The notes beneath the pieces are model-generated. The model worked only from the letters and a program-made list of their open reading frames with translations. It did not search any database and was not told the DNA's origin. Both the position numbers and the translations under genes were made by a program. From Patescibacteria group bacterium (lineage in GTDB: Bacteria; Patescibacteriota; Patescibacteriia; 2-12-FULL-60-25): a DNA stretch of 13,097 nt. The DNA lies in the NCBI GenBank assembly GCA_018824765.1, contig JAHJFW010000084.1, positions 1 to 13,097 of the forward strand, read 5' to 3'. How positions within the stretch are numbered: the stretch's first letter is position 1; every line of letters begins with the position of its first letter. This document shows positions 1 through 6,037 of this stretch, piece after piece.

Positions 1-410
1 CTGTGCGTTAGTCATAGAGAATAGTAAGTTATAATATATAATTACTTAATAAGTTCATCTCAAGTCCTTTTACTTAAGCATATAGCGATTTTTAATGCAA
101 GTCCCACATTGTATTTGCTTACTTATGACTATTATAGGGAGCCGTCCGCGTTAGCGAGCGGGCTTGTGCGCGCACTGGGCGGGTGGGGCAAGCACGAAGA
201 GTTACCGCGAACTCCGCCGAAGCCACAGAGCGAACACGAAGCAACACCGAGCAGGCATCGCGAACGAATGTGAGCGGCCAATGCGAGGTGATTATGAAGT
301 GTGAGTGGACTACTGAATTACCACCAAACGCGTGGATGGGAGCGCCTCAGTCGGGGCACTAGTGTTAGTTTCGTTCAAAAAATATTCGAGTCGAGTTGTA
401 TTATTCCATC
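1..410. other. Non-coding stretch, no gene recognised
   Basis: Positions 1-120 are AT-rich with no convincing open frame. Positions 136-293 are GC-rich and contain many words of the GCGAAC / CGAAGC type, a low-complexity style seen in spacers of CPR genomes. A 22-codon frame at 294-362 has a GAGGTG upstream, but its peptide resembles nothing I know. Longer frames that cross this stretch run on through the tRNA-Arg gene and look like chance openings. I see no hallmark of RNase P RNA, tmRNA or SRP RNA here. Confidence 0.6.
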
Positions 411-432
411 AAAACAAAACCGCACCTTGCGG
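411..432 (-). terminator. Rho-independent terminator after orphan tRNA-Arg 3' end
   Basis: Read on the minus strand, CCGCA, a 3-nt loop and TGCGG form a short stem (420-432) followed by a TTTTGTTTT tract (412-419). It lies just beyond the orphan tRNA-Arg 3' end at 446-466, so it may be the original terminator of a tRNA gene. The stem is only 5 bp, so strength is uncertain. Confidence 0.5.
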
Positions 433-445
433 CGCGGTGTTGTCA

Positions 446-466
446 TGGTGCGCCCTGAGGGAATCG
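446..466 (-). repeat. Orphan 3' end of tRNA-Arg, with CCA
   Basis: On the minus strand, 449-466 repeats exactly the last 18 nt of the tRNA-Arg gene at 623-640, including discriminator A. Here the next three bases are CCA (446-448), whereas the intact gene continues with AAA. Identity stops inside the T-loop, so this is not a working tRNA. It looks either like the displaced old 3' end of a tRNA gene, as left by tRNA-site integration, or like a partial duplication of the gene. Confidence 0.6.
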
Positions 467-577
467 CCGTTCGCTCCGACTCACGGTCCGGGGCGGCGGA
501 GTTTATCCCGTCGAATGACGGGACACCGAGACCCGCACTCGCTCGGTCCTCTCGCCGCCCGTTCGATTCCAAACGGT
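467..577. other. GC-rich palindromic block between the two tRNA-Arg ends
   Basis: No protein gene is supported. Nested stems can be drawn: GGGCGGCG (491-498) with CGCCGCCC (553-560), TCCCGT (506-511) with ACGGGA (518-523), and CCGAG (526-530) with CTCGG (542-546). The block lies between the orphan and intact tRNA-Arg 3' ends. It could be the residue of an inserted element or a REP-like repeat. Its origin cannot be told from this sequence alone. Confidence 0.4.
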
Positions 578-622
578 CGCAAAATAAAAACACCCCGCAT
601 AATTCATAGGGTATTTTTATTT
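578..622 (-). terminator. Trailer hairpin / terminator of tRNA-Arg
   Basis: An 18-bp inverted repeat (578-595 with 609-626) forms a hairpin on the minus-strand transcript directly after tRNA-Arg. Its only non-Watson-Crick pair (591/613) is a tolerated G-U in minus-strand RNA but a C-A in plus-strand RNA, which supports minus-strand use. The descending arm ends in TTTTTATTTT. The ascending arm begins within the last bases of the tRNA, so hairpin and acceptor stem compete. Confidence 0.6.
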
Positions 623-694
623 TGCGCCCTGAGGGAATCGAACCCCCATTCTCGGTTCCGAAGACCGGCGTTCTATCCGTTGAACTAAGGGCGC
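623..694 (-). tRNA. tRNA-Arg (anticodon UCG)
   Basis: A full cloverleaf is visible on the minus strand: acceptor GCGCCCT with AGGGCGC, D-stem GTTC with GAAC, anticodon loop CTTCGGA giving anticodon TCG (reads CGA), a 4-nt variable loop, T-loop TTCGATT, and discriminator A at 623. The first anticodon-stem pair (C-A) is mismatched; the other four pair. CCA is not encoded, so it would be added after transcription. The gene lies about 256 bp beyond the 3' end of rnc on the same strand. Confidence 0.93.
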
Positions 695-774
695 ATGGTT
701 TCGAGTATGCCGAAAATATAAGACACGGTCAATCGCTGTTTCGCGAATTCAATTTCAAAGTGTAACACCCCATT

Positions 775-875
775 CTGCCATCCCGATCGAAACGAAGTCT
801 GACGTAGTGTAGCGGAGGGATCCCTTTCCGAGAGGGATTCCTCCGCTCCTCGCGGACTCGTCGGTCGGAATGACA
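775..875. repeat. Palindromic intergenic repeat (REP/MITE-like)
   Basis: A 14-bp stem with a 7-nt loop (812-825 with 833-846, one G-U pair) sits at the centre. The flanks are also related by dyad symmetry: CCGATCGA on the left mirrors TCGGTCGG on the right, and the right end closes with GGAATGACA. This layout matches the widespread 'GTCATTCCGA...TCGGAATGAC' class of bacterial intergenic palindromes. It lies between tRNA-Arg and rnc and carries no coding frame of its own. Confidence 0.55.
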
Positions 876-950
876 TGAATTGCCGTGTATTGCTACAGTT
901 GCGCCTTGAACCGGAATACAGGTTTATTGTTTACGGGTTGTATTTACGCT

Positions 951-1664
951 CTATTCTTTGTTCGCCCAATTTTTCGCCTCCAATCCGGCTTCAGCAGCTG
1001 AAACCTGCGCTTCTTGCTTTGATGAACCTTTACCGACCGCCACCATTTCTTTATCCAGAAACACGCCAACAGTAAATTCTTTTTGATGATCCGGCCCTTC
1101 TTCCGAAAGGACTTTGTATGACGGTGTAATTCCCAGAAGTTCTTGCGCAGTTTCCTGAAAGCGGCTTTTTGGATCAATATAAAGTGAGTGCTTGAGAATG
1201 TATGGCAAATGGTTCAAGACGTGCGTCTGCACGAATTTTTCCGCGGCAGGCATGCCGCCGTCCATATAAATCGCGCCAATAATCGCTTCAATGGCATTGG
1301 CCAAGATATACATCCGCGCTTTAGAGGCTTTGTCGCGCGCCTCGCCTTTTGAGAGCAATAAGTAGTCTTCAAATTCAAGTTGCTGAGAAATGCTGGCCAA
1401 GGTTTTGGCATTAACCAAAGCAGACCGCCAAGTCGTAAGCTCGCCTTCGGGATTGGCGTAATTTTTATATAGATGTTCGGTTACCGCCAGTTCCAGAACT
1501 GCGTCGCCTAGAAATTCCAATCGCTCATTATGTGGATATGGAAAACTGGCGTTTTCGTTTAAATAGGAACGGTGCGTTAATGCTTGGATAAGTATGGCCT
1601 TATCTTTAAATTGATAACCCAGCCGTTCTTCCAGCGGGGTTAAATCTTTCGGGTGTGTTTCCAT
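951..1664 (-). CDS. rnc: Ribonuclease III
   Basis: RNase III is a cytoplasmic endonuclease that cuts double-stranded RNA, notably the rRNA precursor. The 237-residue protein has the usual length and two domains. The catalytic domain carries the signature NERLEFLGDAVLEL at residues 46-59, with E50 and D54 as metal ligands, and the second helix motif NAIEAIIGAIY at 123-133, with E126. The position matching E. coli D114 is Asn (N123), a variant I believe occurs in other bacteria. A double-stranded RNA-binding domain spans about 163-232 and ends in the typical GSSKQEAQVSAAEAG segment. It is the last gene of rpmF-nusB-rnc, 84 bp after nusB. The ATG at 1664 is chosen because the family-like sequence LEERLGYQF starts soon after it. 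No clear Shine-Dalgarno sequence precedes it. Confidence 0.96.
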   Translation of the reverse strand: METHPKDLTPLEERLGYQFKDKAILIQALTHRSYLNENASFPYPHNERLEFLGDAVLELAVTEHLYKNYANPEGELTTWRSALVNAKTLASISQQLEFEDYLLLSKGEARDKASKARMYILANAIEAIIGAIYMDGGMPAAEKFVQTHVLNHLPYILKHSLYIDPKSRFQETAQELLGITPSYKVLSEEGPDHQKEFTVGVFLDKEMVAVGKGSSKQEAQVSAAEAGLEAKNWANKE

Positions 1665-1748
1665 AGTCGTCTCTTATGAGCGACATCGACGAGAGTGGCC
1701 TCACGGATTTGTGCGGCTATCTCGCCGGTGCCTATCATTGAATTATTT

Positions 1749-2255
1749 TTATTCTTTAAGTGGCTGTTGCTTTTCTTCCTTAGGTTTTGAATCTGCCTTT
1801 TCTTCCTTCTTTTTTTCCTTGTCAGCTTCTTTTTGTATGTTTTGTTCCAAGCGGTTTCTGTAGATCGCGCCCAATACGCCGTTTACGAATTTTCCGGAAG
1901 ATTCTCCGCCGAATGTTTTGGCCAGTTCAATCGCTTCATTGATCGCAACTTTTGACGGGATTTCCTCGTTAAAAACCAGCTCGTACGTTCCGATGCGCAG
2001 GACATTGCGATCAACTGTGGTGATTTTTTCGAGCGGCCAATCCGGTGCGAACTTGGAAATAAGCGCATCAATTTCTTTGCGGCGCTCAAGCAGGTTTGCG
2101 ACCAAATTTATGGCAAACGGCTTTTCGTCCAATTCAGGGGCGAATTCCTCCAAATTACGCTGGACTATTTCTGATGCGTCTTTTTCGCCATTATGAAAGT
2201 CCCACTCATATAGAGATTGCATGGCAAGCGCTCTGGCCAAATGGCGGTTTGACAT
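1749..2255 (-). CDS. nusB: Transcription antitermination factor NusB
   Basis: NusB binds boxA RNA together with ribosomal protein S10 (NusE) and supports antitermination and correct folding in rRNA operons. The 168-residue protein begins with the family pattern RHLARALAMQSLYEWDF (residues 4-20) and contains the conserved core ITTVDRNVLRIGTYEL near 78-93, IPSKVAINEAIELAK near 99-113 and GGESSGKFVNGVLGAI near 115-130. The last 30 or so residues are a Lys/Glu-rich tail absent from E. coli NusB and probably disordered. Its place between rpmF and rnc makes an operon devoted to ribosome production, since RNase III and NusB both act on rRNA transcripts. Confidence 0.95.
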   Translation of the reverse strand: MSNRHLARALAMQSLYEWDFHNGEKDASEIVQRNLEEFAPELDEKPFAINLVANLLERRKEIDALISKFAPDWPLEKITTVDRNVLRIGTYELVFNEEIPSKVAINEAIELAKTFGGESSGKFVNGVLGAIYRNRLEQNIQKEADKEKKKEEKADSKPKEEKQQPLKE

Positions 2256-2291
2256 AAAAGGGCAAGTTGGTAGCTAGTAGCTGATAGCTAG

Positions 2292-2311
2292 CCTGCCTAC
2301 CGGTAGGCAGG
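2292..2311. repeat. Perfect 20-bp palindrome
   Basis: Positions 2292-2301 are the exact reverse complement of 2302-2311 (CCTGCCTACC / GGTAGGCAGG). The palindrome lies in the rpmF-nusB spacer amid degenerate TAGCT / GTAGCTG words (about 2268-2320). In the operon mRNA it would form a strong hairpin. No U-tract follows, so it is not a standard terminator; it may modulate processing or simply be a mobile palindromic repeat. Confidence 0.75.
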
Positions 2312-2325
2312 TAGCTGGTAGGTGT

Positions 2326-2583
2326 TTAAGCGTGGCTATGGTTTTCGTGAGCGTGGTCGGCGGTTGGTTTGGAACCTTTTTTAAGCAATTTTTCCAGTTT
2401 CCTGTCGCGGCCTTTGATGTGAATCGGATGGCCGTTGTATTCGGCGGCACCTGGGGCTGCGCGATGCGATAAATGTGTTCTGCCGGTGGTTTTATCTAAA
2501 ATAATATTAGCCGCTTTTAGTGCAAAATGCGAAGCGCGGCGTCTTTTATCTGAACTTGTTCGGCGATGTCCGGGTAAACCCAT
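2326..2583 (-). CDS. rpmF: Ribosomal protein bL32, zinc-free variant
   Basis: bL32 is a small protein of the large ribosomal subunit. The N-terminus (MGLPGHRRTSSDKRRRASH, residues 1-19, then FALKAAN) follows the bL32 pattern of a basic segment leading to RRxSHxALK. In zinc-binding bL32 two CxxC pairs come next; here the region reads DKTTGRTHLSHRAAPGAA, with no cysteine in the whole protein, so it is a C-minus type. At 85 residues it is longer than the usual 55-60, and its tail is basic, then His-rich (DHAHENHSHA). It is the first gene of the operon, about 20 nt downstream of a good promoter and without a Shine-Dalgarno sequence. Confidence 0.88.
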   Translation of the reverse strand: MGLPGHRRTSSDKRRRASHFALKAANIILDKTTGRTHLSHRAAPGAAEYNGHPIHIKGRDRKLEKLLKKGSKPTADHAHENHSHA

Positions 2584-2610
2584 AGTGTATTGTTACGTAT
2601 TATTACAGCA

Positions 2611-2639
2611 ATTTTAGCACGGTTTTGTTTTTTTGGCAA
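2611..2639 (-). promoter_or_regulatory. Promoter of rpmF-nusB-rnc
   Basis: On the minus strand TTGCCA (2634-2639) and TAAAAT (2611-2616) are 17 bp apart, a near-consensus sigma-70 promoter. Transcription would start around 2604, giving a leader of about 20 nt before the rpmF ATG. The rpmB promoter uses the same -35 hexamer. Confidence 0.7.
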
Positions 2640-2730
2640 CTGTGTATTCCATCTCGGTTTTTTAGTTTGCTATCGGCTTTTTCCATAAATAAGATAACCG
2701 AACTTGACTTGAAAGAAAAAACACAGAGCC

Positions 2731-2767
2731 CCTGAAAACAAAAGAGCCCTATTGGCATAGGACTCTT
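2731..2767 (-). terminator. Terminator of the secreted-protein gene
   Basis: An 11-bp inverted repeat (2742-2752 with 2757-2767, one mismatch) closes a 4-nt loop and is followed on the minus strand by TTTGTTTTC. It starts 18 nt after the stop codon of the 622-residue protein and ends about 90 bp before the rpmF -35 box, so it insulates the ribosomal operon. Confidence 0.85.
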
Positions 2768-2784
2768 CTGTGGCATTTAGCCGT

Positions 2785-4653
2785 TTATTGCGTGATTTTT
2801 ACGGGGTATTGGTTGTAGCTTGCATGCATTTCCCTGCCCGAGGCGCTATCTGTCGCAATGACATAATAGTTATGCGTCGGAAAGTTGGTATCTGCAACGG
2901 TTTTGGTTCGACATTCGCTTGACCATGTGCAGGCCGCGATCATGGCGCCGGTTTCCAAATTGTAGATTCCGGATGTGATTTTTGCGATCGGCGATGTTTC
3001 ATTCATTACTTTGGTTGAAATATAAATGTCATCTCCGCGCATGGCTTCCTTGCGATTGACCAACAATCGAACGGCTCCGCCGAATCCTTGTTTGCCGCCG
3101 ACATAAATCGGTTCCGGCAAGCGGAAATCTTTGATGCGGCTGTTGTTGTCGCGCACGCGGACCGTAAAGAAGTAGTTTTTGTATTCGGTCTTAAAGCTTA
3201 AGTATGCTTTGCAGACAACTGAACCCACGCCGTTGCAAATCTGATATATATTGCCGTTTTGATCGCGGATTTCGATGTTTAGCTTCTCGTTCGGATTTAC
3301 GCCGGAGATTTTTGTTTCAAGTTCGACTGAATCGCCTGAAGCTACGGTGTAATTTTCATCCGACCACGTCAGGATTTTGCCCTTTGATGTGAAAGTGGCG
3401 TAATCGAGTTTAACCGCCTGCGACTGTTGTTCCAATTCGCTAGTGAGTCCGGTTTTGTTTCCGTAATTTGCGGCTGTAAAGGTGTAGCTGTTGTAAGCCG
3501 GATACCAACCCTGCGGCAAAACCGTAACTTTTGTTTCAGCCGGTGGCAGAGCTTGGCTGTTTTTGTTGCTGACAATGGCGAAATATGAGACATCTGTCGG
3601 CTGTGTCAGGTTAGGCAGAACATCTTTGGCTGTGCAGGTTACACTGCCTTCGCAGGTTTGGATCAGCGTATTATCGCTTTTCCGATAGACGCGAGTTATG
3701 AGATCAGTATCAACCACTGAAGCGTTCAGCGTTGTAACCACGATGCGCACCACAGGCAATTCATTGCCGGGCGCATAAACCTCTGATTGGATCAGCGTGC
3801 TGCCGCGGAAATTCGATTGCTGCAAAAAGCGGCGCAGGGTAGTGGTGTTGGAGCTAAGCGTCTTTTCTCCGCTCGGAGTCGTGTAGCTTGCCGTAGCTTT
3901 GAAACTTCCTGTTATATCCTCGCCCGGCAGCGCAACTGAAATCTCGCAGGCAGTCTGGCCGTTACAAGTTTTCAACAAAACATCTTTATCGGTTAAGAGG
4001 TTGACCTTAATGTTGTCCAGCTGGGAGTTTGTCGTCAGCTCGGCTTTTAATACGGCTGACTCGCCTTTTGTAACCTCGTATTTGCTCAAATTCAGGGACA
4101 GGCTGCCAGTCGGCAAATCCTGCAAAAGGTTAAGCGACGGATTGGTGACCGTGTTGTATTCATTGCCGCCGTTGAAATCCCAAGCGTTTACAACCGGTTC
4201 GCCGATGGTGTAGCTGGAGGCGAAAGCGTCAGGCACATCCTCCACTTTTGATTCCCAAGTAAAGCCGTAATGCAAAGCCGCGATCGAAGGATTGCTGATC
4301 CAGTGCAATATGCCATAGCGCGAAACCGCGTAAACTTTTGGGCTTGACTGGAATTTGATCAATTTGGCGCCCGGACGGTAGGTAACGAGGCCTCCAAAAG
4401 GAATTTCCGCCAGTTGCGAGATAGTAAGAGTCTTTACCTCTGTCAACTTGTCGGTCGGGTACCAGCTCCAAAATGTCTGGATATTTGGAAAAGCGTAGCG
4501 TTTTCCGTTATCAGCCACCCAATAGACAGCCGGTCCCGAGCCCTTCACCATTGTATTGGTGTAAGTTCCGGCATTGGCCACAGGAACAGACGCGAACAAA
4601 ACCTGCCCTGTGATGAGGAAGAATGAAAACGTGCTTATAATGAAGTTTTTCAT
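2785..4653 (-). CDS. Secreted protein with four Cys-paired Ig-like repeats
   Basis: This 622-residue protein has a Sec signal peptide: Lys at residue 2, a hydrophobic stretch from 4 to about 21, and a likely cut after VANA near 28. Residues 41-155 hold two copies of a short module starting VYWVADNGKRYAFPN and VYAVSRYGILHWI, a pair I know from many secreted CPR proteins of unknown function. From about 185 to the end four beta-rich repeats follow, each with two cysteines 6-8 residues apart: C230/C236, C334/C340, C473/C481 and C575/C581. These are probably disulfides formed outside the cell. No transmembrane anchor or LPXTG motif is visible, so attachment is unclear. A cell-surface or adhesive role is inference. 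It diverges from ndk and ends at a strong terminator. Confidence 0.85.
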   Translation of the reverse strand: MKNFIISTFSFFLITGQVLFASVPVANAGTYTNTMVKGSGPAVYWVADNGKRYAFPNIQTFWSWYPTDKLTEVKTLTISQLAEIPFGGLVTYRPGAKLIKFQSSPKVYAVSRYGILHWISNPSIAALHYGFTWESKVEDVPDAFASSYTIGEPVVNAWDFNGGNEYNTVTNPSLNLLQDLPTGSLSLNLSKYEVTKGESAVLKAELTTNSQLDNIKVNLLTDKDVLLKTCNGQTACEISVALPGEDITGSFKATASYTTPSGEKTLSSNTTTLRRFLQQSNFRGSTLIQSEVYAPGNELPVVRIVVTTLNASVVDTDLITRVYRKSDNTLIQTCEGSVTCTAKDVLPNLTQPTDVSYFAIVSNKNSQALPPAETKVTVLPQGWYPAYNSYTFTAANYGNKTGLTSELEQQSQAVKLDYATFTSKGKILTWSDENYTVASGDSVELETKISGVNPNEKLNIEIRDQNGNIYQICNGVGSVVCKAYLSFKTEYKNYFFTVRVRDNNSRIKDFRLPEPIYVGGKQGFGGAVRLLVNRKEAMRGDDIYISTKVMNETSPIAKITSGIYNLETGAMIAACTWSSECRTKTVADTNFPTHNYYVIATDSASGREMHASYNQYPVKITQ

Positions 4654-4748
4654 ATATCTTTAAGAAGATTCTTGTGAAGAGGTCATATCAACACAAGACC
4701 GGACGCGCGTCAAGGCGGCTGCGCATTTCCGCCAATGATACGAGCGGG

Positions 4749-4778
4749 TTGATAAGTCGGGCGTTTTCGTGTTATCGT
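4749..4778 (+). promoter_or_regulatory. Candidate ndk promoter
   Basis: TTGATA (4749-4754) lies 18 bp from TATCGT (4773-4778), which is preceded by TGT, giving an extended -10. Transcription would start near 4785, about 17 nt before the ndk ATG. The -10 matches consensus at four of six positions. Confidence 0.45.
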
Positions 4779-4801
4779 GCAGAAAATATTTAAGCTTTTT
4801 T

Positions 4802-5395
4802 ATGCCTGAACTTGAAAAAACATTGGTTTTGGTTAAACCGGACGGCGTCCAGCGCGGTTTAATCGGTAAGATTGTCAGCCGCTTTGAGGACGCGGGTTTG
4901 AAAGTGTGCGCCTTAAAGATGGTCCACGCTTCTTATGAAGATGTGGACAAGCACTATGCTTTGACTGAAGAGTGGATGCAGGGGGTGTTTGAGAAGGCTA
5001 AAGCTAAGTATGAAGCCAACGGAGAAGAGTTCCCTTATGCCGACCACATCACCTATGGAAAGGAAATTAAAAATAGTTTGGTAACTTTTTTGAAGTCCGC
5101 ACCGATCGTCGCCATGGTTTTGGAAGGGGAGAAGGTTGTTTCCGCGGTTAGGAAGATGGTTGGAGCTACAGAGCCGGCTTCAGCCGCCCCGGGCACGATT
5201 CGAGGAGATTTTTCCCATGATACTTATGCGCTTTCAAACAGCCAGAATCGGCCTCTGCGAAATTTGATCCACGCCTCCGGCACAGCGGAAGAAGCGCAGA
5301 CTGAAATCGCCGTTTGGTTCACTGACGTTGAATTGTATAAGTACGAACACGTGAATGATCGCGTGCAATACGATCCAAAGTGGTTTTTGGGATAA
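4802..5395 (+). CDS. ndk: Nucleoside diphosphate kinase, long form
   Basis: NDK moves the gamma phosphate from ATP to other (d)NDPs through a phospho-histidine, balancing NTP pools in the cytoplasm. The protein is 197 residues against 140-150 in most bacteria. The N-terminal strand with VKPDGVQRGLIG (11-22) and the catalytic segment NLIHASGTAEEA (154-165, H157) are intact. The extra length comes from an insertion after HYA (about 54-90), an expanded loop before H157, and a C-terminal extension; such long forms are known from archaea and CPR bacteria. The ATG at 4802 is preferred over an in-frame GTG at 4769, because NDKs begin just before the KTLVLVKPDG strand and the GTG lies within the likely promoter. 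No Shine-Dalgarno sequence is seen. Confidence 0.95.
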   Translation: MPELEKTLVLVKPDGVQRGLIGKIVSRFEDAGLKVCALKMVHASYEDVDKHYALTEEWMQGVFEKAKAKYEANGEEFPYADHITYGKEIKNSLVTFLKSAPIVAMVLEGEKVVSAVRKMVGATEPASAAPGTIRGDFSHDTYALSNSQNRPLRNLIHASGTAEEAQTEIAVWFTDVELYKYEHVNDRVQYDPKWFLG

Positions 5396-5445
5396 GTTAA
5401 AAAAATTCGAATGACGAAATCCGAATGTCGAATGAAAGAAGTCGA

Positions 5446-5481
5446 AAGTCTATAAAGTCCATCAAGTCCATCAAGTCAGTG
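5446..5481 (+). repeat. 9-bp tandem repeat array (AAGTCYATM family), copy 1
   Basis: Four 9-bp units follow one another: AAGTCTATA, AAGTCCATC, AAGTCCATC and AAGTCAGTG. The array begins 50 bp after the ndk stop. Just before it (5406-5436) is a run of related GAATG / CGAAT words. The same 9-bp unit recurs at 7286-7381 and 9720-9763. Because the period is a multiple of three, the array is open in several frames, but the peptides are simple repeats and I do not consider them real. Confidence 0.8.
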
Positions 5482-5570
5482 GAGGGAAAAGTTCCAATCA
5501 TTGGAAATTGTAAATTGAAAATTTTTCCGTCATTAGTCATTTTGTTTTTGTTTGGTGTCTTGACCTCTCT

Positions 5571-5603
5571 TTTCCGGCAAGGCACTGTTATTAATGCCGG
5601 AAA
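5571..5603. repeat. 9-bp inverted repeat upstream of the candidate RNA
   Basis: TTTCCGGCA (5571-5579) is the exact reverse complement of TGCCGGAAA (5595-5603), with a 15-nt loop. There is no U-tract on either side. It may be a weak ndk 3' hairpin or an operator for what follows; the sequence does not decide. Confidence 0.4.
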
Positions 5604-5649
5604 GGTCGGTATAGAGATTTCGGGCTAAACTCGGTTCTTAGGACTACGA

Positions 5650-5822
5650 TTTCGGTATCCGCCGTGGCGGAGCGATGACGGTCCTGCAGCGTTCAATCCT
5701 GGGGTGTCGGCAGAACGGGAAGTAAGCAGCGATGCGAATTTCTGTTCCGGCGCGCTCCTCATGACGATGTGCTCACCTATGGGCAGATCCGAAAATCTCT
5801 ACGAGCTTTCCGGATATTGAAA
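5650..5822 (+). ncRNA. Candidate structured non-coding RNA, family unknown
   Basis: The stretch between ndk and tRNA-Pro has no credible protein frame but shows RNA-like organisation. Its ends pair: TTTCGGTATCCG (5650-5661) with CGGATATTGAAA (5811-5822), 12 bp including two G-U pairs. Inside, GGAGCG (5669-5674) pairs with CGCTCC (5753-5758), and GTGTCG (5705-5710) with CGATGC (5730-5735). A strong terminator follows at once. The words GCCGTG, GGTCCTG, CAATCC and GGGAAGTAAGCAGC loosely recall pieces of bacterial SRP RNA (consensus tip GGAAGGAAGCAGC), but a normal SRP tetraloop hairpin does not form cleanly. The length of about 173 nt would also suit 6S RNA. No clear promoter is seen. The RNA nature is inference from pairing and terminator position. 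Confidence 0.4.
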
Positions 5823-5850
5823 AAACGGGCCAGTCCCGTTTTTTCATTTT
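5819..5850. terminator. Bidirectional terminator
   Basis: GAAAAAACGGG (5819-5829) pairs perfectly with CCCGTTTTTTC (5835-5845) around a 5-nt loop. The A6 and T6 runs flank the GC stem on both sides, so it can stop transcription in either direction: on the plus strand for the candidate RNA, on the minus strand for tRNA-Pro, whose 3' end lies 40 bp away. Confidence 0.85.
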
Positions 5851-5855
5851 CGGCA

Positions 5856-5870
5856 AACTCGCGACCTCTT
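5856..5870 (-). repeat. Fragment copy of tRNA-Pro T-arm region
   Basis: The 15 bases at 5856-5870 equal 5908-5922, which in the tRNA-Pro gene cover the end of the anticodon stem, the variable loop and the 5' side of the T-arm. The copy abuts the left arm of the inverted repeat that surrounds the tRNA gene, so both probably arose together by local copying. Confidence 0.6.
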
Positions 5871-5982
5871 TTTCGAAACTTGTTTATTGTCGGGCTAGCG
5901 AGACTCGAACTCGCGACCTCTTGCACCCCATGCAAGCGCGCTACCAACTGCGCTATAGCCCGACAATAAACAAGTTTCGAAA
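5871..5982. repeat. 27-bp perfect inverted repeat enclosing tRNA-Pro
   Basis: Positions 5871-5897 are the exact reverse complement of 5956-5982. Seven of the 27 bp are the acceptor stem of tRNA-Pro; the other 20 bp lie outside the mature tRNA. The primary transcript could therefore form a single stem running from the acceptor arm well into leader and trailer. The outer ends read TTTCGAAA on both sides. Confidence 0.85.
5890..5962 (-). tRNA. tRNA-Pro (anticodon GGG)
   Basis: The minus strand folds into a standard cloverleaf of 73 nt: acceptor CGGGCTA with TAGCCCG, D-stem GCGC with GCGC, anticodon stem CTTGC with GCAAG, loop ATGGGGT giving anticodon GGG, T-stem GCGAG with CTCGC, T-loop TTCGAGT, and discriminator A. 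CCA is not encoded. The acceptor starting with C1-G72 fits tRNA-Pro. It reads the codons CCC and CCU. The terminator at 5819-5850 lies downstream. Confidence 0.93.
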
Positions 5983-6037
5983 CCGGGGCATAATATTTAT
6001 AACAATTAAAGTGTATGCCCGTCGAGCAGTGCTCGAC

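Noticed and set aside
9..131. Imperfect inverted repeat TAGTCATA...GTAAG with CTTAC...TATGACTA
   Set aside because: The arms are 8 and 5 bp with a large AT-rich interior; chance is a sufficient explanation.
294..362. 22-codon ORF preceded by GAGGTG
   Set aside because: The spacing is plausible, but the peptide is unrecognisable and the ribosome binding site could be chance in a GC-rich block.
301..688. Overlapping plus-strand frames of 102 and 118 codons
   Set aside because: They run through the terminator, the palindromic block and (second frame) the tRNA-Arg gene; their peptides are low-complexity and match no family.
5425..5628. 67-codon frame with SIKSIKSIKS repeats
   Set aside because: It is the direct translation of the 9-bp repeat array followed by spacer; no start signal or family resemblance.
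5705..5735. Firm call of SRP RNA
   Set aside because: Conserved-looking words are present, but the tip hairpin would have only two pairs and a 5-nt loop instead of a GNRA tetraloop, so only a generic ncRNA candidate is reported.
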